From contig NZ_JIBT01000001.1 of assembly GCF_001039575.1 (NCBI RefSeq), positions 1 to 64,000 on the forward strand: a DNA stretch of 64,000 bases, read 5' to 3'. The notes under the pieces were generated by a model. The model did not search any database. It was not told the DNA's origin and worked only from the letters and a program-made list of their open reading frames with translations. Positions 53,114-62,320 of this stretch are shown here, one piece after another. The stretch is from Halomonas sp. PR-M31 (GTDB lineage: Bacteria > Pseudomonadota > Gammaproteobacteria > Pseudomonadales > Halomonadaceae). Each line of letters begins with the position of its first letter. Position 1 is the first letter of the stretch. Position numbers and translations under genes: made by a program.

Positions 53114-53217
53114 TGTCGTCTGCCTTGTGCCAGGTCGTGACCCGCGGAAATGCCCGACGTGTTTCAAGAAATGCGATCTACAGTGTAGATCAGTGCCAGG
53201 TCTGCATTAGTAACGGC

Positions 53218-53559
53218 TCAAGCCTTGACGACCTTCACCGCGGTGCCCGTTGCTACCAGAAACAGCATCGACTTGCCGTCGCCGGAAATCTCGCTGTAAT
53301 CGAGATCGATGCCGATGACGGCGTTGGCGCCCAGAGACTCCGCCTCCTTTCGCAGCTCATCCAGACAGGTCTTTCTTGCATCACGAAGCGCGTTTTGAGA
53401 CGACTTGTTGCGCCCGCCGAAGAAGTCCCGAAAGCCCGAGAACATGTCCTTGAAGACATTCATGCCGAACACGCACTCAGCGGATACGATATCGAGGTGC
53501 TCGGTGACGCGATAACCCTCGAGGTGTGAAGAGGTAGTGACAATCATGCGCTCAGACAT
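53218..53559 (-). CDS. YbjQ/UPF0145-family protein
   Basis: A 113-residue protein of the YbjQ family, a pentameric fold once called heavy-metal-binding. It opens [30 protein letters not shown], has an amphipathic middle ([38 protein letters not shown], in two parts about 52-89) and a final beta strand [13 protein letters not shown]. The conserved [12 protein letters not shown] is clear. Function is not established. GGGAGA precedes the ATG. The FMN-reductase gene follows it after about 100 bases. Confidence 0.85.
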   Translation of the reverse strand: MSERMIVTTSSHLEGYRVTEHLDIVSAECVFGMNVFKDMFSGFRDFFGGRNKSSQNALRDARKTCLDELRKEAESLGANAVIGIDLDYSEISGDGKSMLFLVATGTAVKVVKA

Positions 53560-53710
53560 GCGAATATCTCCCTGAAGTAGTCAACCTGCAGCATGGCGGC
53601 GTCGGCTGCGATTGGCAAATGGCAGCAGCTTCTCAAGAAAGCGTCATGTCTGCCGATACCTCTCGAAGAAGCGGTGATACCGCAGCCAATGAATCGACGA
53701 GGTAACCGGG

Positions 53711-55362
53711 ATGGAGACGGGGAGTCCAGCAATGCTTGCCGAGAGTGTCGGCGCATCCGCAACGGGTGTCGCCATTCTTGATGAGCAGAACCGGGTGGTC
53801 TATGCCAACGCCGCCTTCGCGGTCCAGCTTCATCTCACCCATGCGACGGCCCTCATTGATACCTTGGCGCTATCGACCTGGACCCACAGCGCCAGCGCCC
53901 AGGAGCGCGACGCGCTCGAACGACAGTTGCGCGACCCGGATGCCTCGGTGCTGGATCTGCAGGTCGCGGGAAGCGAGACCACGACCCTATATCTAGATGA
54001 TCGACGAGAAGGGCGCCGAATCGTCATGGTCTCCAACGATTGGCCGATGCCCGGCGCGCCTCGCAGTGTCATTGCGCAACTCGATGCGCTGACCGGGCTG
54101 GCCAACCGGGCAACCTATGATGAATACGTGCAAAGCCTGAGCAGCTCGAAAGAGGAAAGCCCCGCCAGTGCGGTCATCCTGCTCGACCTGGATCGCTTCA
54201 AGCAGGTCAACGACACCCTGGGTCATGCCACCGGGGATACGCTCTTGATCCTGGCGGCCAAGCGCATGCGCTCGGCGATACGCAGCGACGATATCCTGAT
54301 TCGGCTGGGGGGCGATGAGTTCGTCATCCTGCAGGCACATAACAAGCAGCCTGAAGGCGCGGAGTCGGTGGCCGAGCGCCTGGTGGAGCTTCTGCAGCGC
54401 CCCTTTCTGATCAACGGTCATCAGGTCAACAGCGGCGTAAGCATCGGCATCGCGGTACTGGGCCAAGGCACCCGCGACCCCGAGGAACTGCTCAAACATG
54501 CGGATCTGGCGCTCTATGAAGCCAAGCGTCTGGGCCGTTCCCGTTACTGCTTTTTTGAATCGAACCTGGAATCTCGTGCCCTCGAGCGTCGTAATCTCGA
54601 GCTGGATCTGCGTCGTGCGCTGTGTCTGCGCCAGTTTTCGTTGCTGTATCAACCGCAAAAATCCCTCTCGGACGATAGCATCAGCGGTTTTGAGGCGTTG
54701 ATTCGCTGGGATCATCCGGTTCGTGGACGGGTATCACCGGTGGACTTCATTGCGCTGGCGGAGGAGCTTGGCGAGATTCATGCCATTGGAGAATGGGTAA
54801 TGCGCACCGCCTGTCAGCAGGCGGCTACCTGGGAGGGCGAGCAGAGCGTGGCGGTAAACGTGTCACCGCTTCAATTCGATGACGATCATATCGTCGCCAT
54901 CGTCAGAAAAGCCCTCGATGACAGCGGTCTTGCGCCAGAGCGCCTCGAGATCGAGATCACCGAAAGCACCCTGATGAACAACACCGACGCAGTGATGCAA
55001 CGCTTGTGGGCCATCAAGAATATGGGCGTGGGTATTGCCATGGACGACTTCGGCACCGGCTACGCCTCTCTGAGCCATCTCAATAGCTTCCCCTTCAGCA
55101 AACTCAAGATCGATAAATCCTTCATCCAGGCGGAGCAGTCACCCCGGGCAAAAGCGCTCATGGACGCCATTCTGACCATGGGGGCAAGCTTGGCATGATG
55201 ACCATCGCGGAAGGGGTGGAAACACCCGATCAGTATGAAGATCTTGTAAAGGGCGGCTGCAATACCGTTCAAGGCTATTACATCGCCAAGCCCATGGCAC
55301 CTGACACTATCGAGTCCTTCATGCGCTCGATGCAAACCGCTTCTATCACGCCCGTCGAATAA
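53711..55362 (+). pseudogene. PAS-GGDEF-EAL cyclic-di-GMP protein, frameshifted near the end
   Basis: A protein of about 550 residues joining a PAS domain (about 10-110; VAILDEQNRVVYANAAFAVQL), a diguanylate cyclase and a phosphodiesterase. The cyclase has LDRFKQVNDTLGHATGD and LGGDEFVIL with an RSDD inhibitory site five residues before. The EAL domain keeps EALIRWDHP, VNVSPLQ, EITESTLM, DDFGTGYASL and KIDKSFI. The frame then stops at 55198. The missing end (GMMTIAEGVETPDQY to TPVE) continues in another frame to 55362; one added G at 55192-55193 (TTGGCATG to TTGGGCATG) joins them. GAGG precedes the ATG. A BLUF gene follows 17 bases later, probably in one operon. Confidence 0.85.
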
Positions 55363-55379
55363 TTAGGGAGTCAATATCC

Positions 55380-55817
55380 GTGGACAAGACGCTTTATCGG
55401 CTCGTCTATTTGAGTCGCAACACCATCACCGGTGACGATGACCTTCTGCAGGAAGAAATCCGCGGCATTCTCGACGTTTCCCAGCGCAATAATCGCCAGG
55501 CCGGCGTCACCGGGGCCTTGATGTTCAATACCGGCTGCTTCGCTCAGGTACTGGAAGGCCCTCATAACAGGATTCAGGACACCTTCGAGCGCATTCAGTG
55601 CGATCCAAGGCATTCTCATGTCAGCGTGCTCGCCTTCGATCGGGTCGAGGCGCGGTATTTTTCGGACTGGGACATGGCCTTCGTCGGCCAGAATGCTCAA
55701 CGTATCGAACAGTTCGCAGGCTTCAACGAACGCTCAAGCTTCGACGCGAAAGCCCTCGACGGCGACACGGTGTTCGAGCTGCTGCGCACCCATCTGGATG
55801 AAGCCGAGCAGGCGTGA
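55380..55817 (+). CDS. BLUF-domain blue-light sensor
   Basis: A 145-residue short BLUF protein that binds FAD and changes hydrogen bonding on blue light. Key residues are all present: Tyr10 in LVYLSR, Asn38 in RNNRQAGVTGAL, Gln56 in CFAQVLEGP, and Trp97/Met99 in FSDWDMAFV. About 50 residues follow the BLUF core and form a helical cap. It has no output domain, so it must act on another protein; the PAS-GGDEF-EAL protein encoded 17 bases upstream is the obvious candidate, because short BLUF proteins and EAL enzymes are known partners in other bacteria. The start is GTG at 55380 with AGGGAG upstream. Confidence 0.92.
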   Translation: MDKTLYRLVYLSRNTITGDDDLLQEEIRGILDVSQRNNRQAGVTGALMFNTGCFAQVLEGPHNRIQDTFERIQCDPRHSHVSVLAFDRVEARYFSDWDMAFVGQNAQRIEQFAGFNERSSFDAKALDGDTVFELLRTHLDEAEQA

Positions 55818-55830
55818 GTTGGCAGGAAAG

Positions 55831-55857
55831 GCGCCGGCGATGCAACATCGCCGGCGC
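55831..55857. terminator. Hairpin between the BLUF gene and the aminopeptidase gene
   Basis: An 11-bp perfect GC-rich stem (55831-55841 with 55847-55857) with a 5-base loop lies between convergent genes, 13 bases after the BLUF stop. It lacks a strong T-tract. Confidence 0.6.
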
Positions 55858-55863
55858 TCTGCG

Positions 55864-57671
55864 TCAAACAGTCTCTGTTCGCTCCACTAACCACTTTCTG
55901 GCCGCCTCGCTCAGCTTGGGCGCAAGGAGCTCGCGCACTTCCTTGTGATAGGCATTGAGCCAGTCGATTTCCGATTGATCCATCAAGTCACGGTCGATGC
56001 AGCGGGTGTCGATGGGACATAGCGTCAGAGTTTCGAAGTGCAGGAAGTCGCCGAATTCGCTGTCCGGTGCGCGGCGGTTGACCGCCAGGTTCTCGATGCG
56101 CACACCCCATTTGCCCGGGCGATAGACCCCGGGTTCGATGGAGGTGATCATGCCTTCGCGCATGGCGTTGTGTTCCGTTGCCGTGGCGGAGTAGGCGATC
56201 ACCTGGGGCCCTTCGTGAACGTTGAGAAAATACCCCACGCCGTGGCCGGTGCCGTGGCCGTAGTCGCGACCGCTGGACCACAGCGGCGCCCGGGCGACGG
56301 CGTCGAGCTTGGGTGAGGCAATACCATCCGGGAAGTGGAGGTGTGACAGCGCGATGGTGCCCTTGAGTACTCGGGTGAAGTCCTCGCGCTGGGCAGCGCT
56401 GATCTCGCCGATAGGAATGACCCGGGTGATGTCCGTGGTGCCGCCATAGTACTGACCGCCGGAATCGATCAGCAGCAAGCCATCGCCCTTGATGGTGGCG
56501 TGTGCCTTGTCCGTGGCGTGATAGTGGGGCAGGGCGCCGTTCTCGTTGAAGGCGGCGATGGTGCCGAAGCTTTGGCACACGAATCCTTCGCGCTTGGCCC
56601 GTTGGGCGGTCAGCCGCTCGTCCACCTCAAGCTCCGTGGGCGTCTCGCCCCGGTCGAGGGCCGCCTCGAACTCAGCAAAGAACTCGCACAGCGCCGCGCC
56701 GTCCTCTTCCATGGTGCGACGCACATGGGCGATGTCGCTTTCGCTCTTGCGGCTCTTGGCAAGGGTGGTGGCTGAACGCCATCAAAAAGCGTCATGCTCT
56801 CCGGCAGCGCCTGAGCGCTGGCTAGGGTCACTTTGGCGCCATCGAGCAGTACCCGATCCCGGGCCGGCAGTTTCGCCAGACGCGCCTTCCACTGATCGTA
56901 ATCGGCAGTGTCGATGCCGTCTTCACGTAGCGTCTCGATCAGGCCATCCTTGAGCTTGCCCGGGGCGATGAATAGCGTGGCGCTGTCGTGACCGATCAGC
57001 ATGTGGGCGAGAAATACCGGGTTGAAATCTACGTCCGAACCACGCAGCTGGGTCAGCCAGGCGATATCGTCGAGGGTGGAGAGCAGATGCCAGTCGGCAC
57101 TGGATTCTTTGAGTGCCTTACGCAGCTCGGCCAGGCGTTCGTGGCGGGTCCCCGTTACATACTCGCGGGGATGTTCGTAGACCAATGCCTGGGGTAGTGC
57201 CGGGCGGTTTGGCCAGATCGTGTCCAGTAGATCCAGGTCGCTGCGCAGCTTGACGCCTCGGGGCAACAGCATCTCTTCCATGCGTCGGGCATTGGCCAGG
57301 GACACCACATCCGCATCGAAGCCCAACGTTGCGCCTTGGGGCAGTTGCGCTGCCAGCCACTCGATGGGGGCTTGGGCCTGGCCTTGCTGCAGCTTCATCA
57401 GTTCGATACCGCTGCCTTCGAGCTGCTGTTCTGCCTGGACCCAGTAGCGACTGTCCACCCATAGCCCGGCGGCGTCCTGGGTGATGGTCAGAATGCCCAC
57501 GGAGCCATCGAAACCGGACAGCCAGGCCCGGCCTTCCCAATGCTCCGGCAGATATTCGGAGCTGTGCGGATCGGAGGAGGGCAGCCACCAGGCATCAATC
57601 GAGTGCTTGCGCATGGCCTCGCGCAGGGCGGCCAGACGTTCGGCGGGAGAGAGGGGCGTTGAATGAGACAT
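55864..57671 (-). pseudogene. Xaa-Pro aminopeptidase (M24B), frameshifted
   Basis: A three-domain aminopeptidase P of about 600 residues, split in two frames. The first (57671 down to about 56771) begins PLSPAERLAALREAMRKHSIDAWWLPSSDPH and ends with the correct LFDGVQP before shifting. The second resumes as TTLAKSRKSESDIAHVRRTMEEDG and contains the catalytic domain with its metal ligands: LIDSGGQYYGGTTDITRV (two Asp), GHGTGHGVGYFLNVHE (His), TSIEPGVY and ENLAV (two Glu). Adding one base at 56770-56772 (a third G on the plus strand) rejoins them. It removes N-terminal residues before proline from peptides. GGAG precedes the ATG. Otherwise intact, so recent mutation or error. Confidence 0.87.
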
Positions 57672-57796
57672 AGGAAAGCTCCAGGCCGGCGTGAAATCAG
57701 CAAATGCGCATTGTAGCAGTCATGTTCTTGCGTAAGCGTCCTGAAAGCCCGACATTACGGAATATGGAATTCAAGCGAAACCGCACGGAGAAGCAA

Positions 57797-58150
57797 ATGA
57801 CCAAAAAGCGCGTGGTAACGGAGTTCGGCATGGGCACCTCTCTGCGCCGAGAGGACTATACCGAGGCGGCGGCCCGGGCGATTCGCGATGCGCTATGGCA
57901 CAACTCGCTGAACGTGGCGGAGCTTTTCGACTTTCCCAAAACCGCCATGATCATCGACGTCGAGGTAGGGGTGCAAAAGCCCGAGGCGGTGGATGAAAGC
58001 GCCTTGCTGGCGCTTTTTCCCTACGGCCAGCCATCTATCAATGTAGTAATGGGCGGGCTCGATGTGCCACGACCCGATGGAAGCGGCGTCACCGTGATTG
58101 CCAATACCGCCCTCAAGGTCTCGTTCGACATGGAGCCGACTCATGCCTGA
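57797..58150 (+). CDS. Lin0512-family protein, first of an overlapping pair
   Basis: A 117-residue protein of the Lin0512 family, small proteins of unknown function. It shows the family pattern VVTEFGMGTSLRREDYTEAAARAIRDALWHN near the start, VEVGVQKPEAVD in the middle, and GGLDVPRPDGSG with a final strand. The ATG at 57797 has GGAGAAG upstream; the frame is open from 57704 without a better site. The next gene is its paralogue and overlaps it by 8 bases, so the two products may form a hetero-oligomer. The biotin operon starts further downstream. Confidence 0.8.
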   Translation: MTKKRVVTEFGMGTSLRREDYTEAAARAIRDALWHNSLNVAELFDFPKTAMIIDVEVGVQKPEAVDESALLALFPYGQPSINVVMGGLDVPRPDGSGVTVIANTALKVSFDMEPTHA

Positions 58151-58532
58151 GCAAATAGATGAGCAAGCAAGCGAAAAGCGCGTCATCCTCGAGATGGGCA
58201 CCGGCAACGATCTGTACGGCGGCGACTATACCAAGGCCGCCAGCCGAGCGATTCAGGATGCCCTGCATCACTCCTCCATCGTGCTGTTCAAGTCCCTGGG
58301 TTACGACCACACACTGATGCGGGTGCAGGTCACCATCGGCGTGCAGGAACCGGACAAGGTCGACACGCAAGCACTGGCCGCGGAGCTGCCCCGGGGCCGG
58401 GCCGAGGTCAAAGCGGTACAGGGCGGGCTCAATATCGACGACCCGGAGCAGGGAGCTACTCATATCATCGCCACTGCTGCGGTGGAAGCCTTCCTGCCGG
58501 ACATGGCAAAGGATTGGCGGTTGGTCGAGTAG
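58143..58532 (+). CDS. Lin0512-family protein, second of an overlapping pair
   Basis: A 129-residue paralogue of the upstream gene, with the same order of blocks: VILEMGTGNDLYGGDYTKAASRAIQDALHHS, VTIGVQEPDKVD and GGLNIDDPEQGATHIIATAAVE. It begins inside the last codons of its neighbour (8-base overlap), which suggests coupled translation and equal amounts. The family has no established activity. It ends 63 bases before bioB; the BirA-type operator lies in that gap. Confidence 0.8.
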   Translation: MPEQIDEQASEKRVILEMGTGNDLYGGDYTKAASRAIQDALHHSSIVLFKSLGYDHTLMRVQVTIGVQEPDKVDTQALAAELPRGRAEVKAVQGGLNIDDPEQGATHIIATAAVEAFLPDMAKDWRLVE

Positions 58533-58564
58533 GATTGACACTGACCATCGAGCGCCTTAGCTTC

Positions 58565-58595
58565 TGTTAACCTAGACAAATCATTCAGGTTAACA
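58565..58595. promoter_or_regulatory. BirA-type operator before bioB
   Basis: TGTTAACCT (58565-58573) and AGGTTAACA (58587-58595) are perfect 9-base inverted arms around 13 bases. This fits the BirA operator form in which two halves related to TTGTnAACC/GGTTnACAA flank about 15 bases. The right arm abuts the bioB ATG and contains the only Shine-Dalgarno-like AGG, so bound BirA would cover the start region. TTGACA at 58535-58540 is a possible -35 element. Confidence 0.82.
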
Positions 58596-59648
58596 ATGCC
58601 CGAGCCCACACTTCGTTACGACTGGCGCCTCGATGAAATCGAGGCGCTGTTCGATCTGCCATTCAACGACCTGCTATTCCACGCTCAACAGGTACATCGG
58701 CGCCATTTCGATGCCAACCAGGTGCAGGTTTCGACCCTCTTGTCGATCAAGACCGGCGCCTGCCCAGAGGACTGCAAGTACTGCCCACAGTCCGGGCACT
58801 ACGCCACTGGACTCGGCAAGGAGAAGTTGCTGGAAATCGACAAGGTGGTGGCCCAGGCCGAGGCGGCTCGGGAGGCCGGCGCCAGCCGATTCTGCATGGG
58901 CGCGGCCTGGCGCAGCCCACGGCAGCGCGATCTGCCAGTGGTGCTGGAGATGGTGCGCCGGGTCAAGGCGCTGGGTCTCGAGACCTGCATGACCCTGGGC
59001 ATGCTCGAGGCCGATCAAGCCGACCAGCTCGCCGAAGCGGGGCTCGATTACTACAACCACAACCTGGATACCTCGCCGGAGTATTATGGCGAGATCATTA
59101 CCACCCGGACCTACGCCGATCGGCTCGACACACTGGGCAACGTACGCCAGGCGGGCATGAAGGTGTGCAGCGGCGGTATCCTCGGTATGGGCGAGGCGCC
59201 GCGGGACCGCGCCGCACTCTTGCAGCAGCTGGCGCGGCTCGATCCACACCCGGAATCGGTGCCGATCAATCGGCTGGTCAAGGTGCCCGGAACGCCGCTG
59301 GAGGACGTCGAAGAACTCGACCCCATCGAGTTCGTGCGCGCCATCGCTGTGGCGCGCATTCTTATGCCGCAAAGTCATGTGCGCCTCTCCGCGGGTCGTG
59401 AAGAGATGGACGAGTCGACTCAGGCCCTGGCCTTTCTCGCCGGCGCCAACTCGATCTTCTATGGCGACAGGCTGCTGACCACCGCCAATCCTCAGGCCCA
59501 GAGTGACCAGGCACTATTTGCCAAACTGGGCATCGTGCCGGAGAGGCGTGAGATAGAAGGCGATGTCGATGCTTTGCACGCCGTGGCCTCCAGGCAGCCA
59601 GACGCCGCCACTGGCCAAGCGCTCTATTACGATGCCAGTCTCGTCTGA
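58596..59648 (+). CDS. bioB: BioB, biotin synthase
   Basis: A 350-residue radical-SAM enzyme that inserts sulfur into dethiobiotin to make biotin. The 4Fe-4S ligands are Cys56, Cys60 and Cys63 in [16 protein letters not shown]. The second-cluster and substrate residues appear in [12 protein letters not shown] (about 103-114), [13 protein letters not shown] (about 150-162) and [10 protein letters not shown] with the cluster Arg (about 262). Length is normal (E. coli 346). It is first in a bioB-F-H-C-D-A operon with a BirA-type operator directly before its start. Confidence 0.96.
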   Translation: MPEPTLRYDWRLDEIEALFDLPFNDLLFHAQQVHRRHFDANQVQVSTLLSIKTGACPEDCKYCPQSGHYATGLGKEKLLEIDKVVAQAEAAREAGASRFCMGAAWRSPRQRDLPVVLEMVRRVKALGLETCMTLGMLEADQADQLAEAGLDYYNHNLDTSPEYYGEIITTRTYADRLDTLGNVRQAGMKVCSGGILGMGEAPRDRAALLQQLARLDPHPESVPINRLVKVPGTPLEDVEELDPIEFVRAIAVARILMPQSHVRLSAGREEMDESTQALAFLAGANSIFYGDRLLTTANPQAQSDQALFAKLGIVPERREIEGDVDALHAVASRQPDAATGQALYYDASLV

Positions 59649-59649
59649 A

Positions 59650-60819
59650 ATGCCGGACGCTCTATGCGTGTCGGGAAGTTGGCCCCAGCGGTTGGCGGCG
59701 CACCAGTCACAGCGCCGCGAACAGGGGCTATGGCGTGAACGCCGGGTGCATGTCCGCGATGCGGTCGACGACTTCGCCGGCAACGACTATCTGGGGCTGG
59801 CGCAGGATCCGCGTGTGAGTCAAGCCGCCGCCGAAGGCGCGCAGCGTTATGGTGCGGGAGCCCGTGCATCACAACTGGTCAGCGGCCATCTCGAGGTTCA
59901 TCGGCGGCTGGAAGCGCGCCTGGCAGCCTTGGTGGGGCGCCCCCGGGCGCTGTTGTTCTCCAGCGGCTACATGGCCAACCTGGGGGTGCTCCAGGCGCTA
60001 TGCGACGGCACCACCGCTGTCTTTCAAGATCGGCTAAATCATGCCTCGCTGCTCGACGGCGCCAAGCTTGCCGGGGCACGTGCGCGGCGTTTCCATCATG
60101 GCGACCTCGACGATCTGGCGTGCCTGCTGCGGCGCTCCACGAGCGAGGCACCGCGCCTGGTGGTCAGCGACGGGGTATTCAGCATGGACGGTGACGTCGC
60201 CGATGTTCCCGGGCTCGTCGGCCTGTGCCGGCGTCACGACGCCTGGCTGATGATCGACGATGCCCATGGGCTGGGCGTGCTCGGTGCGCATGGCGACGGC
60301 TGCGTGGGTCGGGCTCACGGCAGCGACGAGGTGCCGGTGCTCGTGGGTACGCTGGGCAAGGCGCTGGGCACGGCAGGTGCCTTCGTGGCCGGCAGCGAAC
60401 TATTGATCGAGCATCTGCTCCAGTTCGCCCGACCGTGTATCTACACTACCGCCGAGCCGCCGGGGGTCAGCGCGGCGACCCTGGCGGCCCTGGACATTCT
60501 CGAGCAAGAACCCGAGCGTCGTGAGCAACTGCGGGCCCATATCGCCAGGTTCCGAACCGGCGCCGAGGCCTTGGGACTCAAGCTGCTGCCTTCGACCATG
60601 CCCATCCAGCCTCTATTGCTTGGCGACAATGCCCGTACGCTGCGCTGGGCCGAGACGCTGCGCGCGCTCGGCCTGCTGGTGGGTGCGATTCGCGCCCCGA
60701 CGGTGCCTCGGGGCCAGGCGCGGCTGCGCATTACCCTGAGCGCGACGCATGAAACGGCGCAGATCGAACGCCTGCTCGATGCCCTGGCCGAGTTGACGAT
60801 CAAGGAGGGCAGGCCGTGA
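59650..60819 (+). CDS. bioF: BioF, 8-amino-7-oxononanoate synthase
   Basis: A 389-residue PLP enzyme that condenses pimeloyl-thioester with alanine. Landmarks: DFAGNDYLGLAQDPRV (about 36-51), GAGARASQLVSGHLEVHRRLE, FSSGYMANLG, SDGVFSMDGDVADVPGLV, MIDDAHGLGVLG and the PLP-binding Lys in GTLGKALGTAGAFV. The start is uncertain: ATG 59650 follows the bioB stop by 1 base, while ATG 59632 would overlap bioB; neither has a clear ribosome site, as expected for coupled translation. Overlaps bioH by 4 bases. Confidence 0.93.
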   Translation: MPDALCVSGSWPQRLAAHQSQRREQGLWRERRVHVRDAVDDFAGNDYLGLAQDPRVSQAAAEGAQRYGAGARASQLVSGHLEVHRRLEARLAALVGRPRALLFSSGYMANLGVLQALCDGTTAVFQDRLNHASLLDGAKLAGARARRFHHGDLDDLACLLRRSTSEAPRLVVSDGVFSMDGDVADVPGLVGLCRRHDAWLMIDDAHGLGVLGAHGDGCVGRAHGSDEVPVLVGTLGKALGTAGAFVAGSELLIEHLLQFARPCIYTTAEPPGVSAATLAALDILEQEPERREQLRAHIARFRTGAEALGLKLLPSTMPIQPLLLGDNARTLRWAETLRALGLLVGAIRAPTVPRGQARLRITLSATHETAQIERLLDALAELTIKEGRP

Positions 60820-61526
60820 CGTCATTGGTGCTGCTGTCCGGTTGGGGTATCGATGCCCGCGTCTGGCAGCCGTTGGCACCCCACTGGCCCGCCGGCGTGG
60901 CGGTAACCGCCCCGGAGTGGCCGGGCTACGGCGCCCACCCCCCGTTGGCCGAACCCCAGAATCTTGAGGCGCTGTCCGCCAGTATGGTTGCACACCTGCC
61001 GCAGGACGCCGTCTGGGTGGGCTGGTCCCTGGGTGCATTGCAGGCGGTAAGGCTGCTCGATCATCTGCCATCGCCACGTGCCATTGTCATGCTCGGCATG
61101 GGGGCGCATTTTTGTACGTCGGATGGGGTTACCCCTTCGTCGCTCAGGGCCTTTCGGAGTGCGTTCAAGCGCGACAGCCTGCCCGCCTGGCAGCACTTCT
61201 TGGATTGGCAACTGAAAGGCGAGCCCGAACCGCAACGAGCCAGGGAACGACTGGCGGCGCTGGTTGGCCCACTGCCCAGCGCCGATGACACCACCCTAGC
61301 GGCGGGTCTCGACCTGCTGGCGCGGCTGGATGTCTCTGCCCGGCTTATCGTGCCGCCCTGTCCGATTCTGCGCTTTGCCGGCGAGCAGGATCCATTACTG
61401 AGCCGTGCTGACGTGGCCGAGGCCGATGTGCGCCTGCCACGTGCAGGACACTGCCCCCAGCTTTCCCAGCCAGGCCGGTTGGCGGAGCATCTGGTAAGCG
61501 TCGTCCAGCAGGGTGCGTCGTCATGA
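60816..61526 (+). CDS. bioH: BioH-type pimeloyl-ACP methyl-ester esterase
   Basis: A 236-residue alpha/beta hydrolase that removes the methyl group from pimeloyl-ACP methyl ester after two chain-extension rounds. The nucleophile is Ser71 in WVGWSLGALQA; the acid is in FAGEQDPLL and the His in AGHCPQLSQP. The opening LVLLSGWGIDARVWQPLA is typical of BioH. Start GTG overlaps the bioF stop by 4 bases and its own stop overlaps bioC. It sits between bioF and bioC, an order seen in Pseudomonas. Confidence 0.92.
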   Translation: MTSLVLLSGWGIDARVWQPLAPHWPAGVAVTAPEWPGYGAHPPLAEPQNLEALSASMVAHLPQDAVWVGWSLGALQAVRLLDHLPSPRAIVMLGMGAHFCTSDGVTPSSLRAFRSAFKRDSLPAWQHFLDWQLKGEPEPQRARERLAALVGPLPSADDTTLAAGLDLLARLDVSARLIVPPCPILRFAGEQDPLLSRADVAEADVRLPRAGHCPQLSQPGRLAEHLVSVVQQGASS

Positions 61527-62317
61527 GCATGCCTGCGCTCCTACCTATTCAAGAGTATAGAGACTGGCGACGGCGGGTAGCCCGGGCCTTCTCACGTGCC
61601 GCACCGCGTTACGCGCAACTGGCGACTGCCCAGGAGGCCATGGGCGAGGGCCTATGGCAGCACTTGCCCATAAAGGCACGAACGATACTCGACCTGGGTT
61701 GTGGGCCGGGTGATTGGAGTGCGCATCTAGCGGCGCGTTACCCCGATGCCTGCGTGCTGGGTCTCGATCTGGCGCCGGGCATGCTACGGGAGGCGCGACG
61801 CCGTCATGGCCAGGCAGCACAATGGTTATGCGGTGATGCCGGGGCATTACCCCTGGCGGCGAACGAAGCTGATCTGGTGTTCTCCAACCTGGCCATTCAG
61901 TGGTGCCCGGACCTGGACGGCGTGATGCGCGAGTTGCATCGGGTGTTGCGACCGGGCGGTCGGGTGCTGATCAATACCCTAGGACCGGGGACACTGTTCG
62001 AAGTGGCACAGGCCTGGTCACGCTTCACCCCCGGTAGCGGGCTGCTGGGCTTCAAGGACACCGACTGTCATCGGGTGAGCGCGCGCCTGGCCGGCTTTCA
62101 CCACGTGCAGGTGACGGCGCAGATCGAGCGCTTCTTCTATCCGGATTTCAATGCGGTGATGGCTTCCATCAAGGGCGTCGGCGCCCAGACGGCCCGTCCC
62201 GGTGCACGCTTGAACCGCGAAGATCTGAAACGTGCCGAACAACGTTACGAAAAGCTGCGGGAGTCTGCGGGACTGCCGGTCAGTTATCGGCGTCTTACCT
62301 TAGTGCTGGAGCGTTAG
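61523..62317 (+). CDS. bioC: BioC, malonyl-ACP O-methyltransferase
   Basis: A 264-residue AdoMet-dependent methyltransferase that caps malonyl-ACP so fatty-acid enzymes can build the pimeloyl chain. It shows VARAFSRAAPRYAQLATAQ near the start (BioC hallmark), motif I ILDLGCGPGDWSAHLA (about 54-69), LGLDLAPGMLREAR, GDAGALPLAANEADLVFSNLAIQWC (about 107-131) and VLRPGGRVLINTLGPGTL. The ATG overlaps the bioH stop by 4 bases. bioD follows after 3 bases. Confidence 0.93.
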   Translation: MSMPALLPIQEYRDWRRRVARAFSRAAPRYAQLATAQEAMGEGLWQHLPIKARTILDLGCGPGDWSAHLAARYPDACVLGLDLAPGMLREARRRHGQAAQWLCGDAGALPLAANEADLVFSNLAIQWCPDLDGVMRELHRVLRPGGRVLINTLGPGTLFEVAQAWSRFTPGSGLLGFKDTDCHRVSARLAGFHHVQVTAQIERFFYPDFNAVMASIKGVGAQTARPGARLNREDLKRAEQRYEKLRESAGLPVSYRRLTLVLER

Positions 62318-62320
62318 CGC

